The position numbers and the translations under genes were made by a program. From Salinarimonas chemoclinalis (GTDB lineage Bacteria; Pseudomonadota; Alphaproteobacteria; Rhizobiales; Beijerinckiaceae): 64,000 bases of DNA. Shown piece after piece: positions 53,416 to 60,792 of the stretch. The stretch's first letter is position 1; every line of letters starts with the position of its first letter. Location: assembly GCF_041514305.1 (NCBI RefSeq), contig NZ_JBGMWH010000014.1, forward strand, positions 35,066 to 99,065, read 5' to 3'. Under the pieces are notes generated by a model, which saw only the letters and a program-made list of their open reading frames with translations, was not told where the DNA came from and ran no database searches.

Positions 53416-55071
53416 ATGGTCACCCTTCCCGACACGATCGCCGCGCGCCGGCAGGCGCAGATGTTCCCGACCTTGACCGAGGAGGAGATGTCCCGCGCCG
53501 AGCGCTTCGGCGCGCGGGTCGCCTTCGCCGACGGGGAGCGCCTGTTCACGGCGGGCGAGCCCGGGGCGGGGCTCTACCTGCTCACGAGCGGGCGCGTGCG
53601 GATCACCCGCCGCGACGGGCTCGGCCACGTCGCCCTCATCGTCGAGCACGGGCCGGGCGCCTTCGTCGCCGAGGTGGGCCAGCTCTCGGGCCGCGCCGCC
53701 CTCGTCGACGGGCACGCGGTCGGACCCGTCGAGGCGGTGCTGCTGGCACCGGAGCGGCTGCGCGCGCTGATGGTGGCGGAGGCCGCGCTCGGCGAGCGCA
53801 TCATGCGCAGCCTCATCCTGCGGCGTTCGAGCCTGATCGAGACCGGCGACGGCGGGCCGCTCTTCATCGGCCGGAAGGATTCCTCGGACACGGCGCGGCT
53901 CGCGAGCTTCGTCTCGCGCAACGGCTATCCCTATCGCATGCTCGACCCCGCCGACGACGAGGACGCGGCCCAGCTCGTCGCGCGCTACGCGCCGCAGCCC
54001 GCCGAGCTGCCGCTCGTCGTCACCGCGGACGGGAGCGTCCTGCGCAATCCGAGCGAGGGCGACCTCGCGCGCGCGCTCGGCATGATCGGCTCCCCGGAGG
54101 CCGGGCGCGTGTTCGACGTCGCGGTGGTCGGCGCGGGGCCCGCGGGGCTCGCCACCGCCGTCTACGCGGCCTCCGAGGGGCTCTCCGTCGTCGTGCTCGA
54201 CGCCCGCGCCTTCGGCGGGCAGGCGGGGGCGAGCGCACGGATCGAGAACTACTTCGGCTTCCCCACCGGGATCACGGGCCAGGCGCTCGCCGCGCGCGCC
54301 TTCGTGCAGGCGCAGAAGTTCGGCGCGGAGATCGCCATTCCCGCGCGCGTCGAGCGCCTCGTCTGCGGCGCGGGCGAGGCCCCGCACCGGCTCGAGCTCG
54401 AGGGCGGCGGCGCCTATCTCGCGCGCACCGTGGTGATCGCGAGCGGGGCGCGCTATCGCCGTCCGCGGCTCGAGAACCTCGCGCACTACGAGAGCCGGGG
54501 CGTCTGGTACTGGGCCTCGCCCGTCGAGGCGCGCGTCTGCGCCGGGGCCGAGGTCGTCCTCGTCGGCGGCGGCAATTCCGCCGGGCAGGCGGCGGTGTTC
54601 CTGTCCGGCCACGCGGCGCGCGTGCGCGTGATGGTGCGCGGACCGTCGCTCGAGGCGTCGATGTCGCGCTACCTCATCGACCGGATCGAGGCGACGCCCA
54701 ACATCGCGGTCATGACCCGCACCGAGCTCGTCGCTCTCGTGGGCAGCGACGCCGGGCTCGAGCGCGTGCGCTGGCGCGGCCCCGAGGGCGAGGCCGAGGC
54801 GGCGATCCGGCACGTGTTCCTGTTCGTCGGCGCCGAGCCCGCCAGCGAATGGCTCGCGGGTTGCGCCGTCGCGCTCGACGACAAGGGGTTCGTGGTCACG
54901 GGTCCGGACGGCGCGCCCACGCTCGCGACGAGCCGGCCGGGGATCTTCGCGGTGGGCGACGTGCGCTCGGGCTCCGTGAAGCGGGTGGGCGGCGCCATCG
55001 GCGAAGGCGCGGCCGTCGTCGCGCAGATCCACGCGCACCTCGCGGCTCTCGCCGACGAGCGCCCGGCCTAA
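53416..55071 (+). CDS. cyclic-nucleotide-binding domain fused to thioredoxin-reductase-like flavoprotein
   Basis: 551 residues. A cNMP-binding domain (about 15-130: RLFTAGEPGAGLYLLTSGRV, VGQLSGRAALVDG) leads through a thioredoxin-like linker to an FAD/NAD(P)H reductase: VVGAGPAGLATAVYAASEG, FGGQAGASARIENYFGFP, VLVGGGNSAGQAAVFL and IFAVGDVRSGS. The CxxC of true thioredoxin reductase, expected before the second dinucleotide fold, is missing (WYWASPVEARVC). It may pass electrons from NAD(P)H to another acceptor under control of a small ligand. Start ATG 53416. Confidence 0.85.
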   Translation: MVTLPDTIAARRQAQMFPTLTEEEMSRAERFGARVAFADGERLFTAGEPGAGLYLLTSGRVRITRRDGLGHVALIVEHGPGAFVAEVGQLSGRAALVDGHAVGPVEAVLLAPERLRALMVAEAALGERIMRSLILRRSSLIETGDGGPLFIGRKDSSDTARLASFVSRNGYPYRMLDPADDEDAAQLVARYAPQPAELPLVVTADGSVLRNPSEGDLARALGMIGSPEAGRVFDVAVVGAGPAGLATAVYAASEGLSVVVLDARAFGGQAGASARIENYFGFPTGITGQALAARAFVQAQKFGAEIAIPARVERLVCGAGEAPHRLELEGGGAYLARTVVIASGARYRRPRLENLAHYESRGVWYWASPVEARVCAGAEVVLVGGGNSAGQAAVFLSGHAARVRVMVRGPSLEASMSRYLIDRIEATPNIAVMTRTELVALVGSDAGLERVRWRGPEGEAEAAIRHVFLFVGAEPASEWLAGCAVALDDKGFVVTGPDGAPTLATSRPGIFAVGDVRSGSVKRVGGAIGEGAAVVAQIHAHLAALADERPA

Positions 55072-55103
55072 CGCGCGTAAACCAAGAAAATCGTTCGAAA
55101 TCA

Positions 55104-55152
55104 ATTGCTAGGCAATATCTGCAGCCCCAATCCGAGACGCATTTTCTGCGTC
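55104..55152. promoter_or_regulatory. two small inverted repeats in the ccrM leader
   Basis: ATTGC-TAG-GCAAT (55104-55116) and GACGCA-TTTTC-TGCGTC (55136-55152) lie in the AT-rich gap before ccrM. ccrM is cell-cycle regulated in Caulobacter by CtrA; I find no TTAA-N7-TTAA box and no GANTC in 55072-55216, so the control here may differ. The second repeat may also end transcription from the upstream reductase gene. Confidence 0.35.
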
Positions 55153-55216
55153 CCGCAAACGCGATCTTTACCCTGACGGCCGCATCCTCCGATCCGTTCA
55201 GTCGAGTACACGGTGC

Positions 55217-56452
55217 ATGGCCATGGGTACCTCGCGTACCGGGGCCGCCGGCGCCGCCGCCCGGAAACTGGTTTCGCGTACCGGGCGAGCCGCGTCGGCG
55301 CCTCGGATGGGGATCACGCATCCCTCGAAGAGTCTCGCAATCCCGGGGCGCATCGCGCACGCAGATCCGCGAGAGGCGATCCGGGACACCATTCACGTCG
55401 GCGACTGCATCGCCGCCCTCGAGCGGCTGCCTGCGGAGAGCGTCGACCTCGTCTTCGCCGACCCGCCCTACAACCTCCAGCTCGAGAGCGCCCTCACGCG
55501 GCCGGACCAGAGCGTGGTCGACGCCGTCGACGACGACTGGGACAAGTTTGCGAGCTTCGCGGCCTACGACGCCTTCACCCGCGCCTGGCTGAAGGCCGTG
55601 CGGCGCGTGATGAAGAAGACCGCGACGCTGTGGGTGATCGGCTCCTACCACAACGTCTTCCGCGTCGGCACGACTCTCCAGGACGAGGGCTTCTGGGTCC
55701 TCAACGACATCGTCTGGCGCAAGGCGAACCCGATGCCGAACTTCCGCGGCAAGCGCTTCACCAACGCCCACGAGACCCTGATCTGGGCTGCCAAGGGACC
55801 GGACGCGAAGGGCTACACCTTCCACTACGATGCGCTCAAGGGCGGCAACGACGACGTCCAGATGCGCTCGGACTGGTTCATCCCGCTCTGCACCGGCGGC
55901 GAGCGTCTCAAGGACGAGAACGGCGACAAGCTCCACCCGACGCAGAAGCCCGAGGCGCTGCTCGCGCGCGTCCTCCTGTCCTCGTCCAACCCGGGCGACG
56001 TCGTCCTCGACCCGTTCTTCGGCACCGGCACGACGGGCGCGGTGGCCAGGAAGCTCGGGCGCCACTTCGTCGGCATCGAGCGCGACCCCGGCTACGCCGC
56101 GGCGGCGCGGGCGCGGATCGACGCCGTCGAGCCGCTGTCGCCCGACGCGATCGCGGCCGCGCCCGACAAGCGGGCGGAGCCGCGCGTACCCTTCCTCTCC
56201 ATCGTCGAGAGCGGCTTCGTGCGCCCCGGCGAGCGGCTGATCTGCGGGCGGCGCCGCCACGCGGCGATCGTGCGCCCGGACGGGACGCTGGCGCTGGGCG
56301 GCATCGTCGGCTCGATCCACAAGATCGGCGCGCTCGCCCAGGGGCTCCCGGCCTGCAACGGCTGGACCTTCTGGCACGCCGAGCGGGAGCGCGCCCTCGT
56401 CGTCATCGACGAGTTCCGTAGCCGGGTACGCGCCACGATGGGCGCCGCCTGA
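55217..56452 (+). CDS. ccrM: CcrM-type DNA adenine-N6 methyltransferase (GANTC)
   Basis: 411-residue beta-class methyltransferase. Motif IV FADPPYNLQL precedes the AdoMet motif DPFFGTGTTGAVARKLGR, with HPTQKPEALLARVL between; the C-terminal domain (LICGRRRHAAIVRPDGT to the end) is that of CcrM/BabI, which methylate GANTC and set cell-cycle gene expression. Relatives have about 360-380 residues; the first 40 or so here are Ala/Arg-rich and may not be translated, with ATG 55307 as the alternative. No ribosome-binding site is clear for either. Confidence 0.9.
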   Translation: MAMGTSRTGAAGAAARKLVSRTGRAASAPRMGITHPSKSLAIPGRIAHADPREAIRDTIHVGDCIAALERLPAESVDLVFADPPYNLQLESALTRPDQSVVDAVDDDWDKFASFAAYDAFTRAWLKAVRRVMKKTATLWVIGSYHNVFRVGTTLQDEGFWVLNDIVWRKANPMPNFRGKRFTNAHETLIWAAKGPDAKGYTFHYDALKGGNDDVQMRSDWFIPLCTGGERLKDENGDKLHPTQKPEALLARVLLSSSNPGDVVLDPFFGTGTTGAVARKLGRHFVGIERDPGYAAAARARIDAVEPLSPDAIAAAPDKRAEPRVPFLSIVESGFVRPGERLICGRRRHAAIVRPDGTLALGGIVGSIHKIGALAQGLPACNGWTFWHAERERALVVIDEFRSRVRATMGAA

Positions 56453-56489
56453 CGGGCGGCCGCCGAGAACACCCTGCTTCGAACGCGAT

Positions 56490-56518
56490 ACGGGCGGGTC
56501 CGGCGAGGACCCGCCCGT
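56490..56518. terminator. bidirectional terminator between ccrM and the mrp operon
   Basis: Perfect 12-bp stem (56490-56501 with 56507-56518), loop GGCGA. It separates the end of ccrM from the end of mnhG, which converge. Confidence 0.7.
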
Positions 56519-56556
56519 CGTGATTCATGCGCCCGCTCGGCGCGGGGGAGAGCGCC

Positions 56557-57792
56557 TCACACCAGCACGTCCCCGCGCCAGCCCGGGACGATCGCGTCCT
56601 GCCAGAACGTGCCGTAGCCGCTCGCGCGCCGGGGCAGCGCCGGCAGAACGATCGCGGCGGCGTCGGCGAAGCGCGCCGGGAGCATCGCGCCCGCGGGCGC
56701 CTTGGAGGCGCGAACGTGGCCGACGGCGACGCCGGCGTCCGCGGCGATGGCGGCGAGCGCCTCGACCTGCTCCCTCGTCGCCGAGCCCACGACCGTCACA
56801 GCCTCGACCGGCCACAGCCGCGTCGCGAGAGCCCACGCGGCGAGGCTCTGGGCGCGCCGCCCGCCGTCGTGCACGACCACGAGCGGGCCGCCCGCGCCGG
56901 CCTCGCAGCCGACGAAGAGGGTCGGCCCCTCGTGGCGGCGCGAGACCTCGAACAGCTTGTCGGCGAGCCGCTCCTCGAAGACCGGCAGCGTCACGCACGC
57001 GCCGTGATGGCACCAGCCGTCGGTGGGCAGGACGAGGAGTTCGCGGCTCTCCGGCGAGAGCGCCGGGATCAGCGTGAGCGGATCGCCTTCCTCGTAGGCG
57101 AGCGAGAGGGGTTGAGGGCGTTCGCGGGTCTCGCGGCGCATCTCCTCGATGGCCTCCGCGAGCTTCGCGCGGACGACGTCGCGGGCGCCGGGGACGCGGG
57201 CGCTCTCGACGCAGTCGCGGTCGATCACGGCGACGGCGGTGAGCCGCCACCGGTGCGTTTCGGCCAGCGCGACGGCGCGGCGCGTGACGAGCCCCGCGTG
57301 CGGGGCGATCAACGCGAAACGCACGCCGGAGAAGCCCGGCTCGACGGGCTCGACGGGCTCGTCCACCAACGCCGGGGCGGGCTGCGGCGCGACGGCGGGC
57401 GTCGCGGCCCCGGCGACCGGCGCGGGCGCGAGGAAGCCCAGCGCCATGCGCTCCTCGAGCGGATGCCGCGCGCGCGGCAGCACCCCGGCGAGCGCGTCCT
57501 CCCGCGAGCGCAGCGGCGCACCCGACACGTAGGCGGCACGGCCGAGCAGGTGGCCCGCCACCGGCATCGTGCCGATGAGGAAGACGAGGGTCAGGAACGC
57601 GACGACGGTCGCGTCCGTCGAGCCCTTGGCCAGCATGACGCCGATCAGCACCAGGCCGGCGCCCAGCGTGCCGGCCTTGGTCGCGGCGTGCATGCGCTGG
57701 AAGGGGTCCTCGAAGCGCAGGACGCCGACCGTCGCGATGACGAGGAAGCCGGTCCCGACGAGCTTGAAGACGAGGGCGAGGAGCGCGGTCAT
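56557..57792 (-). CDS. mnhG: Mrp antiporter subunit G fused to a universal-stress-like region
   Basis: 411 residues. The first about 105 are a normal MnhG/MrpG (LLALVFKLVGTGFLVIATVGVLRFEDPFQRMHAATKAGTLG, with three membrane helices). After a Pro/Ala linker (residues about 120-150) comes a soluble region with two alpha/beta repeats of universal-stress type (RFALIAPHAG... and PLVVVHDGGRRAQSLAAWA...). MrpG alone is 100-130 residues. The fused part could couple the antiporter to nucleotide or stress signals; this is inference. Last gene of the operon, overlapping mnhF by 4 bases. Confidence 0.85.
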   Translation of the reverse strand: MTALLALVFKLVGTGFLVIATVGVLRFEDPFQRMHAATKAGTLGAGLVLIGVMLAKGSTDATVVAFLTLVFLIGTMPVAGHLLGRAAYVSGAPLRSREDALAGVLPRARHPLEERMALGFLAPAPVAGAATPAVAPQPAPALVDEPVEPVEPGFSGVRFALIAPHAGLVTRRAVALAETHRWRLTAVAVIDRDCVESARVPGARDVVRAKLAEAIEEMRRETRERPQPLSLAYEEGDPLTLIPALSPESRELLVLPTDGWCHHGACVTLPVFEERLADKLFEVSRRHEGPTLFVGCEAGAGGPLVVVHDGGRRAQSLAAWALATRLWPVEAVTVVGSATREQVEALAAIAADAGVAVGHVRASKAPAGAMLPARFADAAAIVLPALPRRASGYGTFWQDAIVPGWRGDVLV

Positions 57793-58082
57793 GACGTTTC
57801 CCTCTGCTTCTTCTCGAGGAAGGCCGCGAAGGCGATGGTGGCGACGAAGGCGATCAGCGCGAGGCCGAGCCCGACGTCGAGGAACTCGCGGCGCCCGGTG
57901 ACGACGGCGGTGAGGCCGCAGGCCGCCACCGCGATGCCGGTGAGCATGTCGAGCGCGACGAAGCGGTCGGCATAGCCCGGCCCGACGACCATGCGGAAGG
58001 CGGCACCGGTGATGGCGAGGGCCAGCACGACCGTGAGCGCGAGGGCGACGGTGGTGAGGGCGGCGTCGATCTGCTCGATCAT
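57789..58082 (-). CDS. mnhF: Mrp antiporter subunit F
   Basis: 97-residue membrane protein with three helices. FRMVVGPGYADRFVALDMLTG is the MnhF/MrpF signature. Part of the seven-subunit Na+/H+ antiporter; it overlaps mnhE and mnhG by 4 bases, so its translation is coupled to both. Confidence 0.9.
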   Translation of the reverse strand: MIEQIDAALTTVALALTVVLALAITGAAFRMVVGPGYADRFVALDMLTGIAVAACGLTAVVTGRREFLDVGLGLALIAFVATIAFAAFLEKKQRETS

Positions 58083-58423
58083 CCTTCGATCCTCCGGATC
58101 AGTCTCTCGAACGTGTTCTTGATGTCCGCGGCGACCGCCTCGGCGGAGGGGCTGTCGAGGACGTGGACGTAGAGCGTGTCGCGCCCCTCCGAGATGTGCA
58201 GCGACGTCGTGCCGGGGGTCAGCGTCACGAGGTTGGCGAGCGTGGCGATGCCGAGGTCGGTCTTGAGCGCGATCGGCACCGCGACGACGGCGGGGTTCAG
58301 CGCCGGGCGTGGCGAGAGCACCGCGATGGCGACGCGCACGGCCGACTTCACGAGCTCCACGACGAAGGTGACGAGGAGCTGGGCGAAGGCGAGGAGCCGC
58401 GCGGGGGAGAGGAGGATGCTCAT
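58079..58423 (-). CDS. mnhE: Mrp antiporter subunit E (short form)
   Basis: 114 residues. One membrane anchor (LLAFAQLLVTFVVELVKSAV) is followed by the MnhE soluble domain: ALKTDLGIATLANLVTLTPGTTSL, LYVHVLDSP and the C-terminal IKNTFERLIRRIE. MrpE of Bacillus is about 160 residues with two helices; the short single-helix form occurs in alphaproteobacteria. ATG 58423 overlaps the stop of mnhD. Confidence 0.87.
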   Translation of the reverse strand: MSILLSPARLLAFAQLLVTFVVELVKSAVRVAIAVLSPRPALNPAVVAVPIALKTDLGIATLANLVTLTPGTTSLHISEGRDTLYVHVLDSPSAEAVAADIKNTFERLIRRIEG

Positions 58424-59976
58424 TCGACGGCTCCTTCGGTGGCGATGACGGGGAGGGCCGTTTCGACGGTGCGCACGGGCTCCTCGCCGGGGAAGACGGC
58501 GGCGATGTAGTCGGTCGGATCGACGAGGACCGCGGTGGCCGTGCGGGCGTACTCGACGAACGGATCGGCGAAGAGGCCGATCGTCAGCGTCACGGCGCCG
58601 AGCAACGCGATCGGCACGACGAAGACCACCGGCACCGTGCGAGGCCGGGCGCGCACGAGTACGGGCTTCTTCCAGAACGCCTCCATCCAGATCTTCGACA
58701 TCGAGAACAGCGTCAGCGCGCCGACGCCGAGCGCCACGATCGCGAGCCACCAGACCTGCTCGCGCAAGGTCGCGTCGATGACGAGGAACTTCGCCCAGAA
58801 GCCCGACAGCGGGGGCAGGCCGGCGAGCGAGAGGGCCGGGATCAGGAACAGCACAGCGAGCCAGGGGTGGGACTTGAGGAGCCCCCCCGCCTTGCGCAGG
58901 TCGTCGGTCCCCGCCGCGTGCTTGATCGCGCCCGCGAGCAGGAACAGGTTCGCCTTCACGATGATGTGGTGGACGATGTAGAAGACCGCGCCGGCGATGG
59001 CGACGGGGGTCGCGATGGCGAGTCCCATCAGCATGTAGCCGATCTGGCTGATGATGTGGAAGGACAGGATCCGGCGCACGTTCCACTGGATCGCCGCGCC
59101 GAGCACGCCCGTGATCATCGTCATGGCGGCGACGACGGCGACGATCTCGCGCAGGGCCCCGCCCTCCATCTCGAACATGAGCGTGAAGACGCGGAAGGCC
59201 GCGTAGACGCCCACCTTCGTCAACAGCCCCGCGAAGAGCGCGGCGATGGCGATGGGCGCCGTGTGGTAGCTCGCCGGCAGCCAGAAGAAGAGCGGGAACA
59301 CGCCCGCCTTGATGCCGAAGGCGGCGAGGAACAGGAGCGCGGACGTGGTCAGCCCGGGCGACATCTCCATCTGCGGAAGGATGCGCGCGAGGTCGGCCAT
59401 GTTCAGCGTGCCGGTCGCCCCATAGAGGAGCGCCACCGCGATCAGGAAGAGGATCGTGCCGAACAGGTTCATCGCGGCGTACTTGAGCGCGCCGTCGATC
59501 TGCGCCTTGCCGCGCTGGACCACGAGCAGGCCCAGCGTGGTGATGAGCATCACCTCGAACCAGACGTACAGGTTGAAGATGTCGCCCGTCAGGAAGGCGC
59601 CGTTCACGCCGGCGAGGAGCCCGTGGAACAGCGGGTGGAAGCCCGCGCGCTCGTGGCGCTCCTTGATGTCGCCGAGCGCGAAGATCCCCACCGCGAAGGC
59701 GAGGATGCCGGAGATGGCGACCATCGCCGCCGAGAGCGGGTCGGCCACGAAGCCGATGCCGAAGGGCGCGGCCCAGTCGCCGAACTGCTTGGCGATCACG
59801 CCCTCGTCGATCACCGCCGCGGTGAGCGCCAGCGAGGCGACGAGGAGCAGCGCGAGGCTCGCGAGCCCGATCCGACGCTGCGCCACCGGTCTGTTCCACA
59901 GCGCGGCCGTGAGCGCGGCGGTCGCGATCGGGATCAGGACCGGCCAGAGGACGAGGAGGGTGGCGGCGTCAGCCAT
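58420..59976 (-). CDS. mnhD: Mrp antiporter subunit D
   Basis: 518-residue proton-translocating membrane subunit homologous to NuoN/NuoM. Some 14 helices are visible. Key residues include the conserved Glu in FEVMLITTLGLLV, the Lys in FLAAFGIKAGVFPLFFWLPASYHTAP and HHIIVKANLFLLAGAI. It pairs with MnhA to form the antiporter core. Start MADAATLLVL at 59976, overlapping mnhC by 8 bases. Confidence 0.93.
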   Translation of the reverse strand: MADAATLLVLWPVLIPIATAALTAALWNRPVAQRRIGLASLALLLVASLALTAAVIDEGVIAKQFGDWAAPFGIGFVADPLSAAMVAISGILAFAVGIFALGDIKERHERAGFHPLFHGLLAGVNGAFLTGDIFNLYVWFEVMLITTLGLLVVQRGKAQIDGALKYAAMNLFGTILFLIAVALLYGATGTLNMADLARILPQMEMSPGLTTSALLFLAAFGIKAGVFPLFFWLPASYHTAPIAIAALFAGLLTKVGVYAAFRVFTLMFEMEGGALREIVAVVAAMTMITGVLGAAIQWNVRRILSFHIISQIGYMLMGLAIATPVAIAGAVFYIVHHIIVKANLFLLAGAIKHAAGTDDLRKAGGLLKSHPWLAVLFLIPALSLAGLPPLSGFWAKFLVIDATLREQVWWLAIVALGVGALTLFSMSKIWMEAFWKKPVLVRARPRTVPVVFVVPIALLGAVTLTIGLFADPFVEYARTATAVLVDPTDYIAAVFPGEEPVRTVETALPVIATEGAVE

Positions 59977-60385
59977 GGTTGGTCACCGTCTGGGGGTTGG
60001 TCACCGTCCGGGAAGAAGACGGTGCGTCCGGCGCACCGAGCGCCTCGGCGGCCTTCATCTCGCGCACGTCGAGCGTGCCGAGGCTGTGGTAGGCCTTCAG
60101 CACCAGCGCGATCGCGAAGGCGGTCAGCGCGAAGCCGATGACGATCGCGGTGAGCACGAGCGCCTGCGGCAGCGCGTTCGCGGCGTCGGCCGCGAGCGCG
60201 TCCGCGCCCTGCGGGATCACCGGCGGCGTCGACGAGCCGATGCGGCCCGAGAGGAAGATCAGGAAGATCGCGCCGTTGGTCAGCAGCGCGAGGCCCAGGA
60301 CCATGCGCACCGCGTGCCGCGAGAGCATCATGTAGAGGCCGCAGCCGACATAGGCGGCGATGGTGATGGCGTAGACGAGAGTCAT
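59969..60385 (-). CDS. mnhC: Mrp antiporter subunit C
   Basis: 138-residue NuoK-like membrane protein with three helices: IAAYVGCGLYMMLSRHAVRMVLGLALLTN in the first half and ALPQALVLTAIVIGFALTAFA in the third. The C-terminal about 35 residues, ending in TVTNPQTVTN, are extra and overlap mnhD. Start ATG 60385 overlaps mnhB. Confidence 0.91.
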   Translation of the reverse strand: MTLVYAITIAAYVGCGLYMMLSRHAVRMVLGLALLTNGAIFLIFLSGRIGSSTPPVIPQGADALAADAANALPQALVLTAIVIGFALTAFAIALVLKAYHSLGTLDVREMKAAEALGAPDAPSSSRTVTNPQTVTNHG

Positions 60386-60789
60386 GCCGCGTCCTCCGCG
60401 TAGAGCCGGAACATGAAGGAGAGGACCCCGCCGACGACGACCATGTAGACGCCGACGTCGAAGGCGATCGTCGTGCCGAGCTTCAGGCCCGCGAGCTCGC
60501 CCCATTGATGGGTGAGGAACGATGCGTCCGTGACGATCCCGGGCACGCCCGAGAGGAAGGCGATCCCGAGCCCCGCGCCCATCAGCACGACGGGATGGAG
60601 CACCAGCGCGCGTCGCGCCGCCTCGACACCGAGCGCGAGCGCCAGCACCGAGAAGCCGGCGGCGCCGACGAGCCCGCCGATGAAGCCGCCGCCGGGCTCG
60701 TTGTGGCCGCGCAGGAGGACCCAGAGCGAGCCGAGGAGCATGATGACGAAGAAGATCCGCACGACCGCGGTGAGGATGAGCGAGGGCAT
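60382..60789 (-). CDS. mnhB: Mrp antiporter subunit B
   Basis: 135-residue membrane protein. The MnhB domain is clear in LRGHNEPGGGFIGGLVGAAGF and in TTIAFDVGVYMVVVGGVLSFM. Four membrane helices. It starts 3 bases after the mnhA stop and overlaps mnhC by 4 bases. Confidence 0.92.
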   Translation of the reverse strand: MPSLILTAVVRIFFVIMLLGSLWVLLRGHNEPGGGFIGGLVGAAGFSVLALALGVEAARRALVLHPVVLMGAGLGIAFLSGVPGIVTDASFLTHQWGELAGLKLGTTIAFDVGVYMVVVGGVLSFMFRLYAEDAA

Positions 60790-60792
60790 GGT

